Origin: Bog-473 sp963753115
GTDB lineage: Bacteria > Actinomycetota > Acidimicrobiia > Acidimicrobiales > RAAP-2
Direction of reading: 5' to 3'
NCBI GenBank assembly: GCA_963753115.1
Contig: CAVWBB010000029.1
Location: 1 to 64,000, forward strand
Length of the DNA stretch: 64,000 nucleotides
Under the pieces are notes generated by a model. That model made no database searches, was not told where the DNA came from, and saw nothing but the letters and a program-made list of their open reading frames with translations. Position 1 is the stretch's first letter, and each line of letters opens with the position of its first letter. Made by a program: the position numbers and the translations under genes. This document shows, piece after piece, positions 1-8,513 of the stretch.

Positions 1-26
1 AATTGCGGTCAACCCAACAGTCCAAG

Positions 27-68
27 CTCATAACCCGAAGGTCGGAGGTTCAAATCTTCCCCCGCCAC
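27..68 (+). tRNA. 3' fragment of a tRNA-Met-like gene (possible attachment-site remnant)
   Basis: The segment starts with an anticodon loop reading CTCATAA (CAT anticodon, 27-33). It continues through a variable region into a T-arm with loop TTCAAAT (49-55), closed by GGAGG/CTTCC (44-48/56-60, one G-U pair), and an acceptor-like CCCGCCA end. The 26 bases upstream give no D-arm and do not pair with the anticodon 3' stem, so the 5' half is missing. A tRNA 3' end without its 5' half is the usual trace of an integrative element that targeted the tRNA gene. The window edge limits what can be said. Confidence 0.6.
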
Positions 69-399
69 TCTTGAAAGCGCAGGTCAGGGCCACGCCTCGC
101 GAGTGGCCCTTCTGCTGCCCCCACCCGAATCCCACAACAGATCCGACGGACGGGCGTACCGTCTCTCTCGTACGTCTCCATTCTGTGCAGGGTTCGAAGC
201 GAAAACTCAAGCGCTGGCGCGTGGAAACCCCGAGGGGAACTCGGCGTCGATCCGATCACTGGCAGGCGCAAGCAGTTCTCTGAGACCTTTCACGGCCGAG
301 CCCGGGCGGCCGAGCAGAGATTTTCGCGGCCTGATCAAACAGCCAGCGCCCCCTCACGATCCGACGGGCCAAGCGCCCCGAGAGGTCGGTGCAATGGAC
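69..399. other. Non-coding stretch after the tRNA fragment
   Basis: No reading frame here resembles a known protein on either strand, and no convincing ribosome site was seen. It separates the tRNA remnant from the 3' end of a broken PPOX gene. Confidence 0.4.
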
Positions 400-823
400 T
401 CAGCGTCGTGCGACGTCCCGGTTGTGGGGGGTCATCGCGTGGGGCTCCTGGTCGGGGAGGTCGATCCCGAAACTGATGATGCGGGTGGGATGAATGCGGA
501 TGAGGGCGTCGTCGAGCCCGTCTTGGGTCTGCTCGGCCGAGGTGACGGCCTCAGCGTGCCCCCGGATCTCGAGACAGCGCACCCGCCACGGGTCGACCGA
601 GGGGATGTCGTCGATGACGAACGCCGCTCGGCCATTCTCGGCGACGTTTCGGAACTTGCGGCTGCTCGAGAGGCGGTAGCCGTGGATGTCGAAGGTGTCG
701 AGCTCGGCGTTGTAGGTGAACCCGACAGGGTTGACCTGAAGGGTGCCGTCAGGTTGGACGGTGGCGAGGCGACCCAGGGCCTGGGATGGACAAGAAGGCG
801 AGCTCAGGCTCGGAGAACGACAT
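400..823 (-). pseudogene. PPOX-class F420-dependent oxidoreductase, frameshifted
   Basis: This is a split-barrel flavin/F420-binding protein of the PPOX family (pyridoxamine-phosphate-oxidase-like), usually about 140 residues and cytosolic. The ATG at 823 follows an AGGTGTG-like ribosome site and gives MSFSEPELAFLS. The frame then fails after about 13 codons. One base over, near 770-785, it continues as QALGRLATVQPDGTLQVNPV, then a YNAELDTFDIHGYR stretch and RKFRNVAENGRAAFVIDDI, down to the stop at 400. Only a single indel breaks an otherwise full-length gene, so it is either freshly inactivated or a sequencing error. It lies just downstream of the hemerythrin-like gene on the same strand, with a slight overlap. 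Confidence 0.75.
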
Positions 824-1539
824 GGTCACACCTCCGTGAGGTTCTCGGGGGCCAACGGGCGGTTTTGGTGGTGGGGTTCCCTCGAACCTGCCGCATGTGC
901 GAGGCGTAGCGGCGTCGTCCGACGCTCCGCCAGGCGAGACGAGCCATCAGGGGCATGGCGCCGAGCAGCGCGGCCCGCTCGTCATCAGTCGCCTCCTCCA
1001 GGACGGCTCCGAGGAAGACCAGCAGCTCGGCTTTGGGGGTGGTGGCGACGAAGTGGTCGCCCAGTGCTGCCCACTCCGGGCCCGTCAGATGCCGGGCGGC
1101 AAGGGGGAGCAGATGGCCTTCTTCGTCGTCGAGGTGCTCGATCAGCACGCGGCGGTGGGCGGAGAGGGCGCCCACGAGCACGTCGCGGCGATTCGGCGCC
1201 AGCCGAGGCCTGCCAGGCCGGCAGCACGCCCAGCACGTCGGCGAGCGTGTCGGCCACCCGGCCGTGTTGGCGTTCCATGCGCACCACGATCTCGGCGTCG
1301 ACCTCGGCACGCTGGTGGAGCAGGGGCCACAGCAGCTCGTCCTCGCCGTGGTGGTGGTTCGTCAGACCGGCCTGGTACCAGGCCAGATGGCGGGAGAGCA
1401 CGGCTGCTCGCTCGGTGTCGCCATCGGGGACGGCGGCGATCAGCGCGCCGAGCAGCTGCGACTCTCGACGGAAGGCACGGTGGATGACGACCATCTCGTG
1501 GGTGTCGGTTGCCGTTGCGGAAGTCAGGACGTCAGGCAT
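804..1539 (-). pseudogene. Hemerythrin-like (HHE) domain protein, frameshifted
   Basis: Hemerythrin/HHE proteins bind a di-iron centre through His and Glu and sense or store O2 or NO. The ATG at 1539 has a good GAGAGGAGC ribosome site. The first frame carries THEMVVIHRAFRRE, NHHHGEDELLWPLL and RMERQHGRVADTLADVLGVL, which are typical HHE helices. Near 1195-1210 the frame breaks. The adjacent frame continues with RRDVLVGALSAHRRVLIEHL and DDEEGHLLPLAARHLTGPEW, supplying the last iron-ligand helix, and stops at 804. Together the halves would make about 240 residues. It is divergent from the LysR gene starting at 1678, which probably regulates it. Confidence 0.75.
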
Positions 1540-1660
1540 GATGCTCCTCTCGGGTTGTGACCATGGGCGTGGTGGCCGATTGCCGGCCGAGGCGCCTGCG
1601 GCACCACCCACTCTGCGACTCGAATAATGATTAGTCCAATAGATTCTTCAGCTTCTCATC

Positions 1661-1675
1661 ATCGATAGGATCGAT
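1661..1675. promoter_or_regulatory. Repeated ATCGAT palindrome before the LysR start
   Basis: ATCGAT-AGG-ATCGAT lies directly in front of the LysR start codon at 1678 and overlaps its ribosome site, in the 138-bp spacer shared with the divergent hemerythrin-like gene. LysR regulators often bind such spacers and repress themselves. The assignment rests only on symmetry and position. Confidence 0.3.
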
Positions 1676-1677
1676 GT

Positions 1678-2559
1678 ATGGAGTTCCGCCAGCTCGAGCA
1701 CTTCGTTGCCGTGGCCGAGGAGCTGCACTTCACCCGCGCCGCGGCCCGGGTCCACGTGGTGCAATCCAGCCTGAGCGCCTCGATCAAGGCGCTCGAACGG
1801 GAGCTCGGCGAGGCCCTCTTCGTGCGGGACAACCGCCGGGTCACCCTGACTCAGGCCGGACGGGCGCTCCTGCCCGCCGCCCGACAGAGTCTGGCCGCCC
1901 TGGACGAGGGTCGCGACGCCGTGGCCGGTCTCCGGGGGGTGTTACGGGGTCAACTGCACGTCGGCGCCATTCAGACCCTGGGCGTGGTCGACCTGCCCGC
2001 CCTTCTGGCGACGTTCCGCCGGGCCCATCCCGGGGTGACTCTTCGTTTGACCCACGCGGCGGCCGGCGAGCTGGCGCGGGCGGTCGCCGACGGCGAGCTC
2101 GACATCGCCTTCGTCGACGGGCCCATCGACCGGGCCAGGCTGACCACCACCGATCTCGGCCACGACGCCCTCGTCCTCGCCATGCGCCGGGACGACCCAC
2201 TGGCGGATCGTCGGACCATCCGGCTCGGCGATCGGGTGCTCCGTGACCGGGACTTCGTCGAGTACCGCGCCGACTCCGCCCTGCGCGCCCAGATCGACGC
2301 AGCGTGCACCCGTGCCGGACTGGCCCGGCGGGTTGCGTGCGAGGTGGCGAACATGCAATACCTCGTCGAACTGGTGCGCTGGGGTGCCGGCCTGTCCATC
2401 CTTCCGCCGATGGCCATCCGGACCGTGGCCGACGACGTGGTCGGCATCCCGGTCACGCCGGCCATACGGCGGGACCTCTTCGCCGTGGTCGCCCGGGGTC
2501 GCCCACCGGTCGGCGCCGCCCGAGCACTCCTCGATCTCCTCGATCACGAATCCATGTGA
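1678..2559 (+). CDS. LysR-family transcriptional regulator
   Basis: A 293-residue, full-length LysR protein. The N-terminal winged helix-turn-helix (residues about 1-62) starts MEFRQLEHFVAVAEELHFTR and includes a SSLSASIKALERELG recognition helix. The type 2 periplasmic-fold effector domain (about 90-290) shows GVVDLPALLATFRRAHPGV and VELVRWGAGLSILPP. It is divergent from the hemerythrin-like and PPOX genes, the classic arrangement for a LysR regulator and its target, so it probably controls those redox genes. No ligand can be inferred. The intact frame contrasts with its two broken neighbours. Confidence 0.9.
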   Translation: MEFRQLEHFVAVAEELHFTRAAARVHVVQSSLSASIKALERELGEALFVRDNRRVTLTQAGRALLPAARQSLAALDEGRDAVAGLRGVLRGQLHVGAIQTLGVVDLPALLATFRRAHPGVTLRLTHAAAGELARAVADGELDIAFVDGPIDRARLTTTDLGHDALVLAMRRDDPLADRRTIRLGDRVLRDRDFVEYRADSALRAQIDAACTRAGLARRVACEVANMQYLVELVRWGAGLSILPPMAIRTVADDVVGIPVTPAIRRDLFAVVARGRPPVGAARALLDLLDHESM

Positions 2560-3464
2560 CACGCCGTGAAATGTCACGCTCGATGTCATCGCGAGTGCAG
2601 CTTCTGCCAGAAGGGTGCTCTGGCCGTCGTATCGCTGGGGCAGTTCGACACAACCCGGCCAGACCAGGTTCCGGGAGAGCTCGCTCAGTCACCGTTGAGA
2701 ACGCAGGGATTTCAGCGCAGTAACGAGAGCATCATCGTTTGGAGTTAGCCAGCCGATTGCGTTTCGCACTGTGTGGGAACGATCAGATGAAGTCGGCCTG
2801 TCCTCTGTGGCCGGGACCCATTCTCTGTCGACGCCAAGCGTCGCCGGCGCCGACGCTCTGGATGCCGACTGTTGGGACTTCCAGTTTCTTGTGGGTCATT
2901 CGACTCGTGCAGTGGCTTGCTCCAGGTGTCACGTCTTGGGGCATGACACTTTCATCCCCAGACCGCAACGTGAACAGGCCCAGGATCCGTCCGAAGCCCG
3001 CCATAGCGTGGATCCGCTTTCTGGACACCGCTCTCGCCAATTGGCACACTCAACCTCCGACAAGCGGATTGAGGTGAGAGGGCAACCGCGGCCCCGACAC
3101 TCCCAAGTCCTTTGTTGCTCTCGATGACAGAACGGAGAGCGGACGATCTGTGCCGGTCGACACTGCGCAGCGTCGCGCTGCTTCCTGTGTGCTCGAAAAG
3201 AGTGTGCGAAAAGAGTGCGAAAGAGTCGTACTGGATTTCCGATCTCGCGGGTCTTCTTGCGCATCATCTGCCGCTGCTGACGAGGATCAGAAGTGACGAA
3301 CGATCAGGCCTCTTCTGAGGGGCTGGCTAGTCCACAGAGCGCATCATTGCCAAGAAGCCGTGTCGTCACGGTTCGGGACCAAGGTCCCTAGTCACCTTAC
3401 GACTTCAACCGCCATAGTTGCTAAGGGAAGAGTGTCGTCAACGTCGGAAAGGGGAACCGCGGCG
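2560..3464. other. Gene-poor stretch inside the island
   Basis: About 900 bases without a recognisable gene. Short open frames exist on both strands (for example 2771-3127 plus and 2929-3267 minus), but their translations are Cys/Arg/Ser-rich, match no family I know, and lack good ribosome sites. The composition is less GC-rich than the bulk of the window. I see no terminal inverted repeats marking an insertion sequence. Confidence 0.4.
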
Positions 3465-4679
3465 ATGGAGTACCGGCGTTATAGCCCGGACATGTGCTAC
3501 AGCGACTTCGGTCATGCAGTCTTTGACTGCGACTTCCACTTCTATGAGGGCTTGGACGCTTTCACTCGCCATCTGCCGACCCAGTACAAAGGGTTGGTGC
3601 GCCTGGCGAACATCGATGGACGCACGAAGATGATCATTCGCGGTCGCGTCTCGGATTACATCCCGAACCCGACCTTTGAAGTTGTTGCCGAGCCTGGTTC
3701 GGCGGCGGAGTACTTCTCGGGTCGTAACACCGAGGGTAAGAGTTTCCGTGACATTGTGCGGCCAATGCGTGCCATTCCCGAATTCACCGATCGCGATGCC
3801 CGCATGAGCTTGATGGACCGGATGCACATTCAGGCAATCGTGAACTTCCCGACTCTTGCGTCCTTGATCGAGGTCAACTTCATGGACGACCCGATCGGTA
3901 CGCAAGTACTTGTCCACGCATTCAATGAGTGGATGTATGACGAGTGGGGATTCGACTACGGGGGCCGGATCTTCTCCACTCCTGTCATCAACCTGGCGAC
4001 AGTCGACGGTGCGGTAAAGGAGCTCGTATGGGCACTGGAGAGAGGAGCGAAGACGGTACTGGTGCGGCCCGGTCCGGTCGCCGGATTCCGTGGGCCACGG
4101 TCACCGTTCCTGCAGGACAGCGACCCATTCTGGGCCCGTATTCAAGAGGCTGGTATCCCGGTGATGTTGCACGCATCCGACTCCGGCTATACGAAGTACG
4201 CCAACGAGTGGAACGGCTCGGATCAGGAGATGCGTCCGTTCGAGCAGAACGCATTTTCGGCCGTGTCGCAGTCGTACCGCCCGATAATGGATACCGTGTT
4301 CTCGGCGATCATCCACGGCATGGTCAGCCGGTTCCCCGATGTCAGGTTGGGTCTCATCGAGAACGGATCGACGTGGATCACCCGGGTCGTGGAGGATTTG
4401 ACCAGCGGGTACGGGAAACTCCCACACCTGTTCGCGGAGCATCCGCTCGAAGCCCTCAGGCGGGCCTTTTACGTTGCGCCGTTCTGGGAGGACCCGCTTG
4501 GGCCACTCATCGATGCAGTCGGACTCGAGCATGTGCTCTTCAATTCCGACTGGCCTCATCCCGAGGGTCTTGCCGATCCGGTCGAGTATTCGCACTACGC
4601 CAGGGACGAGGTCGGCCTGTCGGAGGCGGAGGTGGCCAAGATCATGGGCGCCAACATGTTTGCGTTGATGGGTGTTTGA
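3465..4679 (+). CDS. Amidohydrolase family 2 (metal-dependent TIM-barrel hydrolase)
   Basis: About 404 residues from the ATG at 3465, chosen because it follows AAAGGGGAA and begins at the conserved core; an upstream in-frame extension looks unrelated. Metal-site elements appear in order: DCDFHFYE near the N-terminus, VMLHASDSG (His), IIHGMVSRFPDVRLGLIENG (His and Glu), and LFNSDWPHPEG (Asp). The family hydrolyses or decarboxylates small carboxylates (ACMSD and LigW are relatives) and is common in actinobacterial aromatic or sterol catabolism. The exact substrate cannot be read from sequence. It stands alone, less GC-rich than genes outside the island, with a dead integrase downstream. Confidence 0.85.
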   Translation: MEYRRYSPDMCYSDFGHAVFDCDFHFYEGLDAFTRHLPTQYKGLVRLANIDGRTKMIIRGRVSDYIPNPTFEVVAEPGSAAEYFSGRNTEGKSFRDIVRPMRAIPEFTDRDARMSLMDRMHIQAIVNFPTLASLIEVNFMDDPIGTQVLVHAFNEWMYDEWGFDYGGRIFSTPVINLATVDGAVKELVWALERGAKTVLVRPGPVAGFRGPRSPFLQDSDPFWARIQEAGIPVMLHASDSGYTKYANEWNGSDQEMRPFEQNAFSAVSQSYRPIMDTVFSAIIHGMVSRFPDVRLGLIENGSTWITRVVEDLTSGYGKLPHLFAEHPLEALRRAFYVAPFWEDPLGPLIDAVGLEHVLFNSDWPHPEGLADPVEYSHYARDEVGLSEAEVAKIMGANMFALMGV

Positions 4680-4957
4680 TCTCACTTAGACCGAAATGTC
4701 CGCTCCAATGTTCCTGAGCCCATCCCTCCACGGTGGTCACGCAACTGCAGGGATACGTCCGCAGATTGCGAGCTTTCAGGAGGCACATCGCTGACCGGGC
4801 TCCTCGGCGGCGCAAGTGGACTCGTCCAGGGCGACCGGGCGCGCACAGTTCTGCGAGTCAATGGGTGACGAGAGCGCTCAATTGTGGCCCTCCACTTGGT
4901 GGGTGGGCGCCGTACGCACCGCTTCGCTCGAGCTGATGGGCCCCGCTCGGTCGGCTG

Positions 4958-5262
4958 TTGGCCATCGCCAAAGCCAGCGAAGGTCGGCTTCTTCATCCAA
5001 GCTGCGCTTCGCGAGCATCGTCGAGGGAAACGAGGTCGAAGCAGACGGGGGTTTCTCGGAAGATGGTGGAAGCGCCGTCCCTGCAAGCGGTTCGCGAGGT
5101 CATCGAGGCTGCTGAGCGACGAGACCCTCGCCTCGCTCCGCTTCTCATGCTTGCTCGCTCTGCCCCGGAATGCGGCCGGGCGAGTTGTGCGACCTCCGCT
5201 GGTCTGACCTACCTTGCAATCATGATTCTCGGCGACAGCTCTTTCAGATGTGCGTGACATGA
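4958..5262 (+). pseudogene. Tyrosine recombinase (phage-type integrase) remnant
   Basis: One frame reads TRSKQTGVSRKMVEAPSLQ and then AVREVIEAAERRDPRLAPLL, the standard start of an integrase catalytic domain. It then loses register. The next frame from 5170 resumes with MRPGELCDLRWSDL, matching the integrase arginine box (usually TGMRxGELxxLRWxDV), and ends at 5262. Everything downstream, including the His-x-x-Arg box and catalytic tyrosine, is absent; the VOC gene begins at 5259. This is therefore a truncated, frameshifted integrase. It supports the view that the segment between the two tRNA-like ends was once a mobile element. Confidence 0.7.
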
Positions 5263-5697
5263 CGACTTTCAACCACGTTGGCCTGGTGGTGACCGACCTC
5301 GCAAGGGCGAAGCGTTTCTATGCAGAGGCGCTTGGATTCACGTTCTGGTACGAAATCACACCTCCGGACGATTTGACGGCCAAGCTGAACGGCCTTGAAC
5401 CACCGTTAGGCACCACCGCGTCCTACTTCGTTCTCGATGGTCTCGTTCTCGAGCTCTTGCACTATCGAGAAAGATCTGCGACCTCCAGACGTCGCACCAT
5501 GGACGAATCTGGGCTGACCCACCTCTCCGTTGCTGTTGATGACATTCATGAGGCTGCGGCACAGGGTGGTGCAGTTCGGCGGATCAATCGTCGATGAGAC
5601 CGACATCGGTGTGGCGTTGTTCGTCCGAGATCCCGATGGGCAGCTGATCGAACTCTTACCTCTCAGGTTCCGTGACGGACTGCCACCTATGCCCTAA
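5259..5697 (+). pseudogene. VOC/glyoxalase-fold protein, frameshifted
   Basis: A vicinal-oxygen-chelate protein, usually about 140 residues. It starts MTTFNHVGLVVTDLARAKRF with typical first-module residues and continues to GLTHLSVAVDDIHEAAAQGG. The frame then breaks near 5565-5575. The neighbouring frame carries the second module, VDETDIGVALFVRDPDG and QLIELLPLRFRDGLPPMP, to a TAA at 5697. The metal ligands (His in NHVG, His in LTHL, Glu in QLIEL) survive on paper. A single indel separates the halves. Its start overlaps the last codon of the integrase remnant, so it may have been joined there by the deletion that truncated the integrase. Confidence 0.75.
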
Positions 5698-5849
5698 ATC
5701 GAGTATCGTCTTCGCCGATGCGACCGGTCGGACCAAGACAGCGCAGCTGCTGATGCGAGTAGGTCGTGTGCTGAGATGTACGCAACCCCGTCCTGGCCAG
5801 CGCCGCGGAAATGGGGGCACTCCAGCGGGCTGATGGCTCGGTAGCGTGA

Positions 5850-6758
5850 CTATCGCGCGAACGCCGGGAGGACTTCTTGGGCGAAGCGCACCATTGGCGC
5901 GACCTCCGGCGTACCAAATCTGAGAGTCACGTGGTCGACGCCGACCTGCTGAAGCTGCTGGAGGTCGCCGGTGAGATCGTCAGGGGTCCCCGTCAATCGC
6001 GGACGACCATCTGGCGCAATCCAGGGAGCCGGCGCATAGCGGAACTCGGAACCTCTTGGCGCGCGCTGCGCCGGCGCCGGCCACCCGTCCGAGGGTTTCT
6101 CCGCGAATCGTGTCATTCCAGCGCTGAACGAAAACGTGAACGGCTGGTCAGCGAGTCCAGCCTCCTGCCGCATGGCCAGGATCTCATCACGGGCGCGCCG
6201 ATATTCGGAAGCTGGCAACCATAAGGGGTGCCATCCATCGCCGAGCAGAGCAGCCCGCCGCCGTGCTTTCTGGCTATTGCCACCAACCCACAACGGGATT
6301 GGCGTTGGAGGTGCGATCACCGAGTATCCCGAAGGCGGTTTCCGAAAGGTTTCCAGCCATGAGTCCGTGGTCGTAGCGCGGCGCTCGTAGTCAGCTCCGA
6401 GCGCATCGAACTCACCACGTAGGTATCCGACACCAACGCCTAACACAAGGCGACTGCCTGCAAGGGTTGTCATCGTTGCAGCAGTGGCGGCGACGCTCAG
6501 GGGGTGGCGGTAGGGGGCGACAAGTACGTCCGTCCCGAACCAAATGCGCGATGTCACACTCAGGCCCCACGCGCAGGCGGCCAGGGGCTCCAAGAAGGGC
6601 GGCTGCAAGTTTGCAGCAGCCGCGTAGTCGGGCACGGCAATGTGGTCTGGCCACCAAACAGATGCGAAGCCAAGTTCCTCCGCCGCGGACACCATCTCGG
6701 GGATCGCCGATCCTCCGACGGAACTTCCATAGGCCGGTACCGCCACGCCGAACTGCAT
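5850..6758 (-). CDS. LLM-class (luciferase-like) flavin/F420-dependent oxidoreductase
   Basis: 302 residues with the TIM-barrel fold of luciferase-like monooxygenases: MQFGVAVPAYG at the N-terminus, ELGFASVWWPDHIAVPDY, RLVLGVGVGYLRGEFDALG, IPLWVGGNSQKARRRAALLG and a C-terminal DDLTGDLQQLQQVGVDHVTL. The length fits the F420-dependent branch found in actinobacteria. The enzyme would oxidise or reduce an alcohol, aldehyde or imine with F420 or FMN; the substrate is unknown. It starts 5 bases after the stop of the SnoaL-like gene (6764), so the two form an operon and probably work on the same compound. Confidence 0.87.
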   Translation of the reverse strand: MQFGVAVPAYGSSVGGSAIPEMVSAAEELGFASVWWPDHIAVPDYAAAANLQPPFLEPLAACAWGLSVTSRIWFGTDVLVAPYRHPLSVAATAATMTTLAGSRLVLGVGVGYLRGEFDALGADYERRATTTDSWLETFRKPPSGYSVIAPPTPIPLWVGGNSQKARRRAALLGDGWHPLWLPASEYRRARDEILAMRQEAGLADQPFTFSFSAGMTRFAEKPSDGWPAPAQRAPRGSEFRYAPAPWIAPDGRPRLTGTPDDLTGDLQQLQQVGVDHVTLRFGTPEVAPMVRFAQEVLPAFAR

Positions 6759-6763
6759 CGATA

Positions 6764-7204
6764 TCAGCTCCGGGCGAAATGGCGGGATTGGTCACCAATC
6801 AAGTCGGCGTGAAAGACACGATCGGTGAAGTACCAGCCCTGGTCGTCTTTGCGAAATCGGTCGGAATACCTGCCCGACAAGATGGTTTCGATGGGTTTGC
6901 CGGCGTCGATCCCTTGCAGCACAGTGAAGTAGCAGGTAGCCGAGGCATCATCGGCGCTGTCCGCAAGGTCGATGGTGAGGTTTGTAATGAGATGGTGAGT
7001 GCGGGGGGTGCCATCTGCGTAAAGGATGACGCGGTCATAGGTAGCCCTCACCTCCTCTTTGGTCAACGTCACCACAGAAGTTCCGTTTCCTGCAGAGCGC
7101 CATGTTGCTCGGGAGAACAGCGCAACGACATCGGAGAGTCGTCCCGAATCCAGCAGCTCGGCATAGCGATGCACCAAAGAAGTTATGTCATCTCGATCGC
7201 TCAA
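6764..7204 (-). CDS. SnoaL-like / NTF2-fold protein
   Basis: 146 residues with the SnoaL-like pattern: DDITSLVHRYAELLDSGRLS at the start, a VVTLTKEEVRATYDR helix, TPRTHHLITNLTIDL, and the closing RKDDQGWYFTDRVFHADLIG. NTF2-like folds act as small isomerases, cyclases or dehydratases, or simply bind ligands; this branch (SnoaL_4-like) is common beside steroid or aromatic degradation genes. It is the first gene of a two-gene unit with the LLM oxidoreductase, with tight spacing. The reaction is unassigned. Confidence 0.8.
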   Translation of the reverse strand: MSDRDDITSLVHRYAELLDSGRLSDVVALFSRATWRSAGNGTSVVTLTKEEVRATYDRVILYADGTPRTHHLITNLTIDLADSADDASATCYFTVLQGIDAGKPIETILSGRYSDRFRKDDQGWYFTDRVFHADLIGDQSRHFARS

Positions 7205-7745
7205 GGCTTTCGCTCCTCATCCTTCGTCTGCGTTGTCGTGCTTCACGTCAACTCTCAAGATGCCCAAAGGGGTTCACTGGGCTCAGCAAGGATAAGCCGT
7301 CATCGGCCAGGAGGACTTGCCTGGTGACCCATGGCATCTCTTCAGACCTGATGCCAACCTTTGCGATGAGCCTGGCAACCCAGGTCGTCTCGACAGTGTG
7401 GTCCTCTGACCCTCCGCTACAGTGCCATCCTGGACTGCTCGGGGCCTGGGACACTGGTCAGGTGTGTGTCTGTCGCAGACTTGGGCGCAGGCCGCGACAA
7501 CGGAGTTCTCTCGGTTTCGGAGGCGAACAGCGCCGTGTAGCGGGTGATTGGACCTGCTACTGGTTTGTTGGTGAAACGCATGGATGTGGGAACATTCCGA
7601 CGTAGGTAGGTGGAACGGTCAACTCGATCACCAGCGCCAATCGTCGGATCGGTTTGCCCTGGACGAAGCGATTCCGACTTCCTTTTCCTGTTCCGAAACA
7701 ATGGAGAATGTCCTTCCGGCGTTGCGAAACGGTCACTGCGCGGCG
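7205..7745. other. Intergenic stretch between the SnoaL-like and ABC permease genes
   Basis: About 540 bases without a recognisable protein. A 68-codon minus-strand frame (7248-7454) exists but resembles nothing I know and lacks a clear ribosome site. It should contain the promoter of the SnoaL-LLM unit (reading leftwards from 7205) and the 3' end of the ABC operon. Confidence 0.35.
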
Positions 7746-8513
7746 TCACGCAAAGGCAAGCCGCCTCTCGGTAGCGCCCAGTCCAACAACCGCCACAACG
7801 CTGAAGACCGCGGCATAGGCGAAGAGCACGATCACCGGAAGCACGGCTGACCGTAAGCCGTCCCCGTCGAGGATGAGGCCATCGAATCCTCGCATGGCCC
7901 AGTACTGCGGAGTAGCCGGTGCCACGTGGTGCACCCATGTCGGCAGTGTCACCAGCGGCATGAGTGCACCTCCGAGTGCGCCGAGGGCCACTGGAACGAT
8001 GTTGGCCACGGCATTGAGTTGCTGCATCGTTCGCACCAGGACGGTGATTGCCAACCCCATCGCAATGACGGTGATGACCAAGACGAAGGCAACCAACGCG
8101 ACACCCAGAGCGGAGCCGGTGATACGAAGCCCGTAGGCAGCGTCTCCGATGCCGAAGACAACCGCCATCTGGCAGAACCCCAGAATCGCAACCGGAAGGA
8201 CCTTTCCGATGAAAATCTGCGGACCGGGAACACCAGATGCCCGTAGGCGGCCCCAAGTGGCCCAGCCGTGCTCTCGTAGAAACGAGATCCCGATGAGTCC
8301 GGGGAGATAGAAGACAAAGGTGACGGCCTGGGCGGGCACGCTGAACTCAGCCCCCGATGCATTGGGGTGGCCCGTCAGGGCAAGAATGAACTGTACGCCG
8401 CCACGCATCAGGCCGACCAGGATCAAAGGAATCGCGAAAAGGAGCACGATCCAGGCCGGGTCACGTTTGAGGATTCGAAGCTCGTTGAGAGCGATGGCCA
8501 AACTAGGCCGCAC
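7746..8513 (-). CDS. ABC-2 type exporter permease
   Basis: 255 residues from a GTG at 8513, chosen because AGGAGG lies about ten bases upstream, inside the end of the ATPase gene; longer in-frame starts would run far into that gene. The protein has about six hydrophobic segments, for example AWIVLLFAIPLILVGL, GVALVAFVLVITVIAMGLAI and SAVLPVIVLFAYAAVFSVVA. This matches ABC-2 permeases that export drugs, lipids or polysaccharides. It overlaps the ATPase gene by 11 bases, so translation is coupled. The divergent TetR gene is the likely regulator. Confidence 0.85.
   Translation of the reverse strand: MRPSLAIALNELRILKRDPAWIVLLFAIPLILVGLMRGGVQFILALTGHPNASGAEFSVPAQAVTFVFYLPGLIGISFLREHGWATWGRLRASGVPGPQIFIGKVLPVAILGFCQMAVVFGIGDAAYGLRITGSALGVALVAFVLVITVIAMGLAITVLVRTMQQLNAVANIVPVALGALGGALMPLVTLPTWVHHVAPATPQYWAMRGFDGLILDGDGLRSAVLPVIVLFAYAAVFSVVAVVGLGATERRLAFA

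Noticed and set aside
103..1627. Long plus-strand open frames over the PPOX/hemerythrin region
   Set aside because: They are antisense shadows: translations are Arg/Ala-rich and match no family, while the minus strand carries recognisable domain motifs.
2560..3360. Several 60-118-codon open frames
   Set aside because: No family resemblance, unusual Cys/Ser/Arg composition and no ribosome sites; treated as non-coding.
7248..7454. 68-codon minus-strand frame
   Set aside because: No recognisable motif and no supported start; could not be separated from chance.
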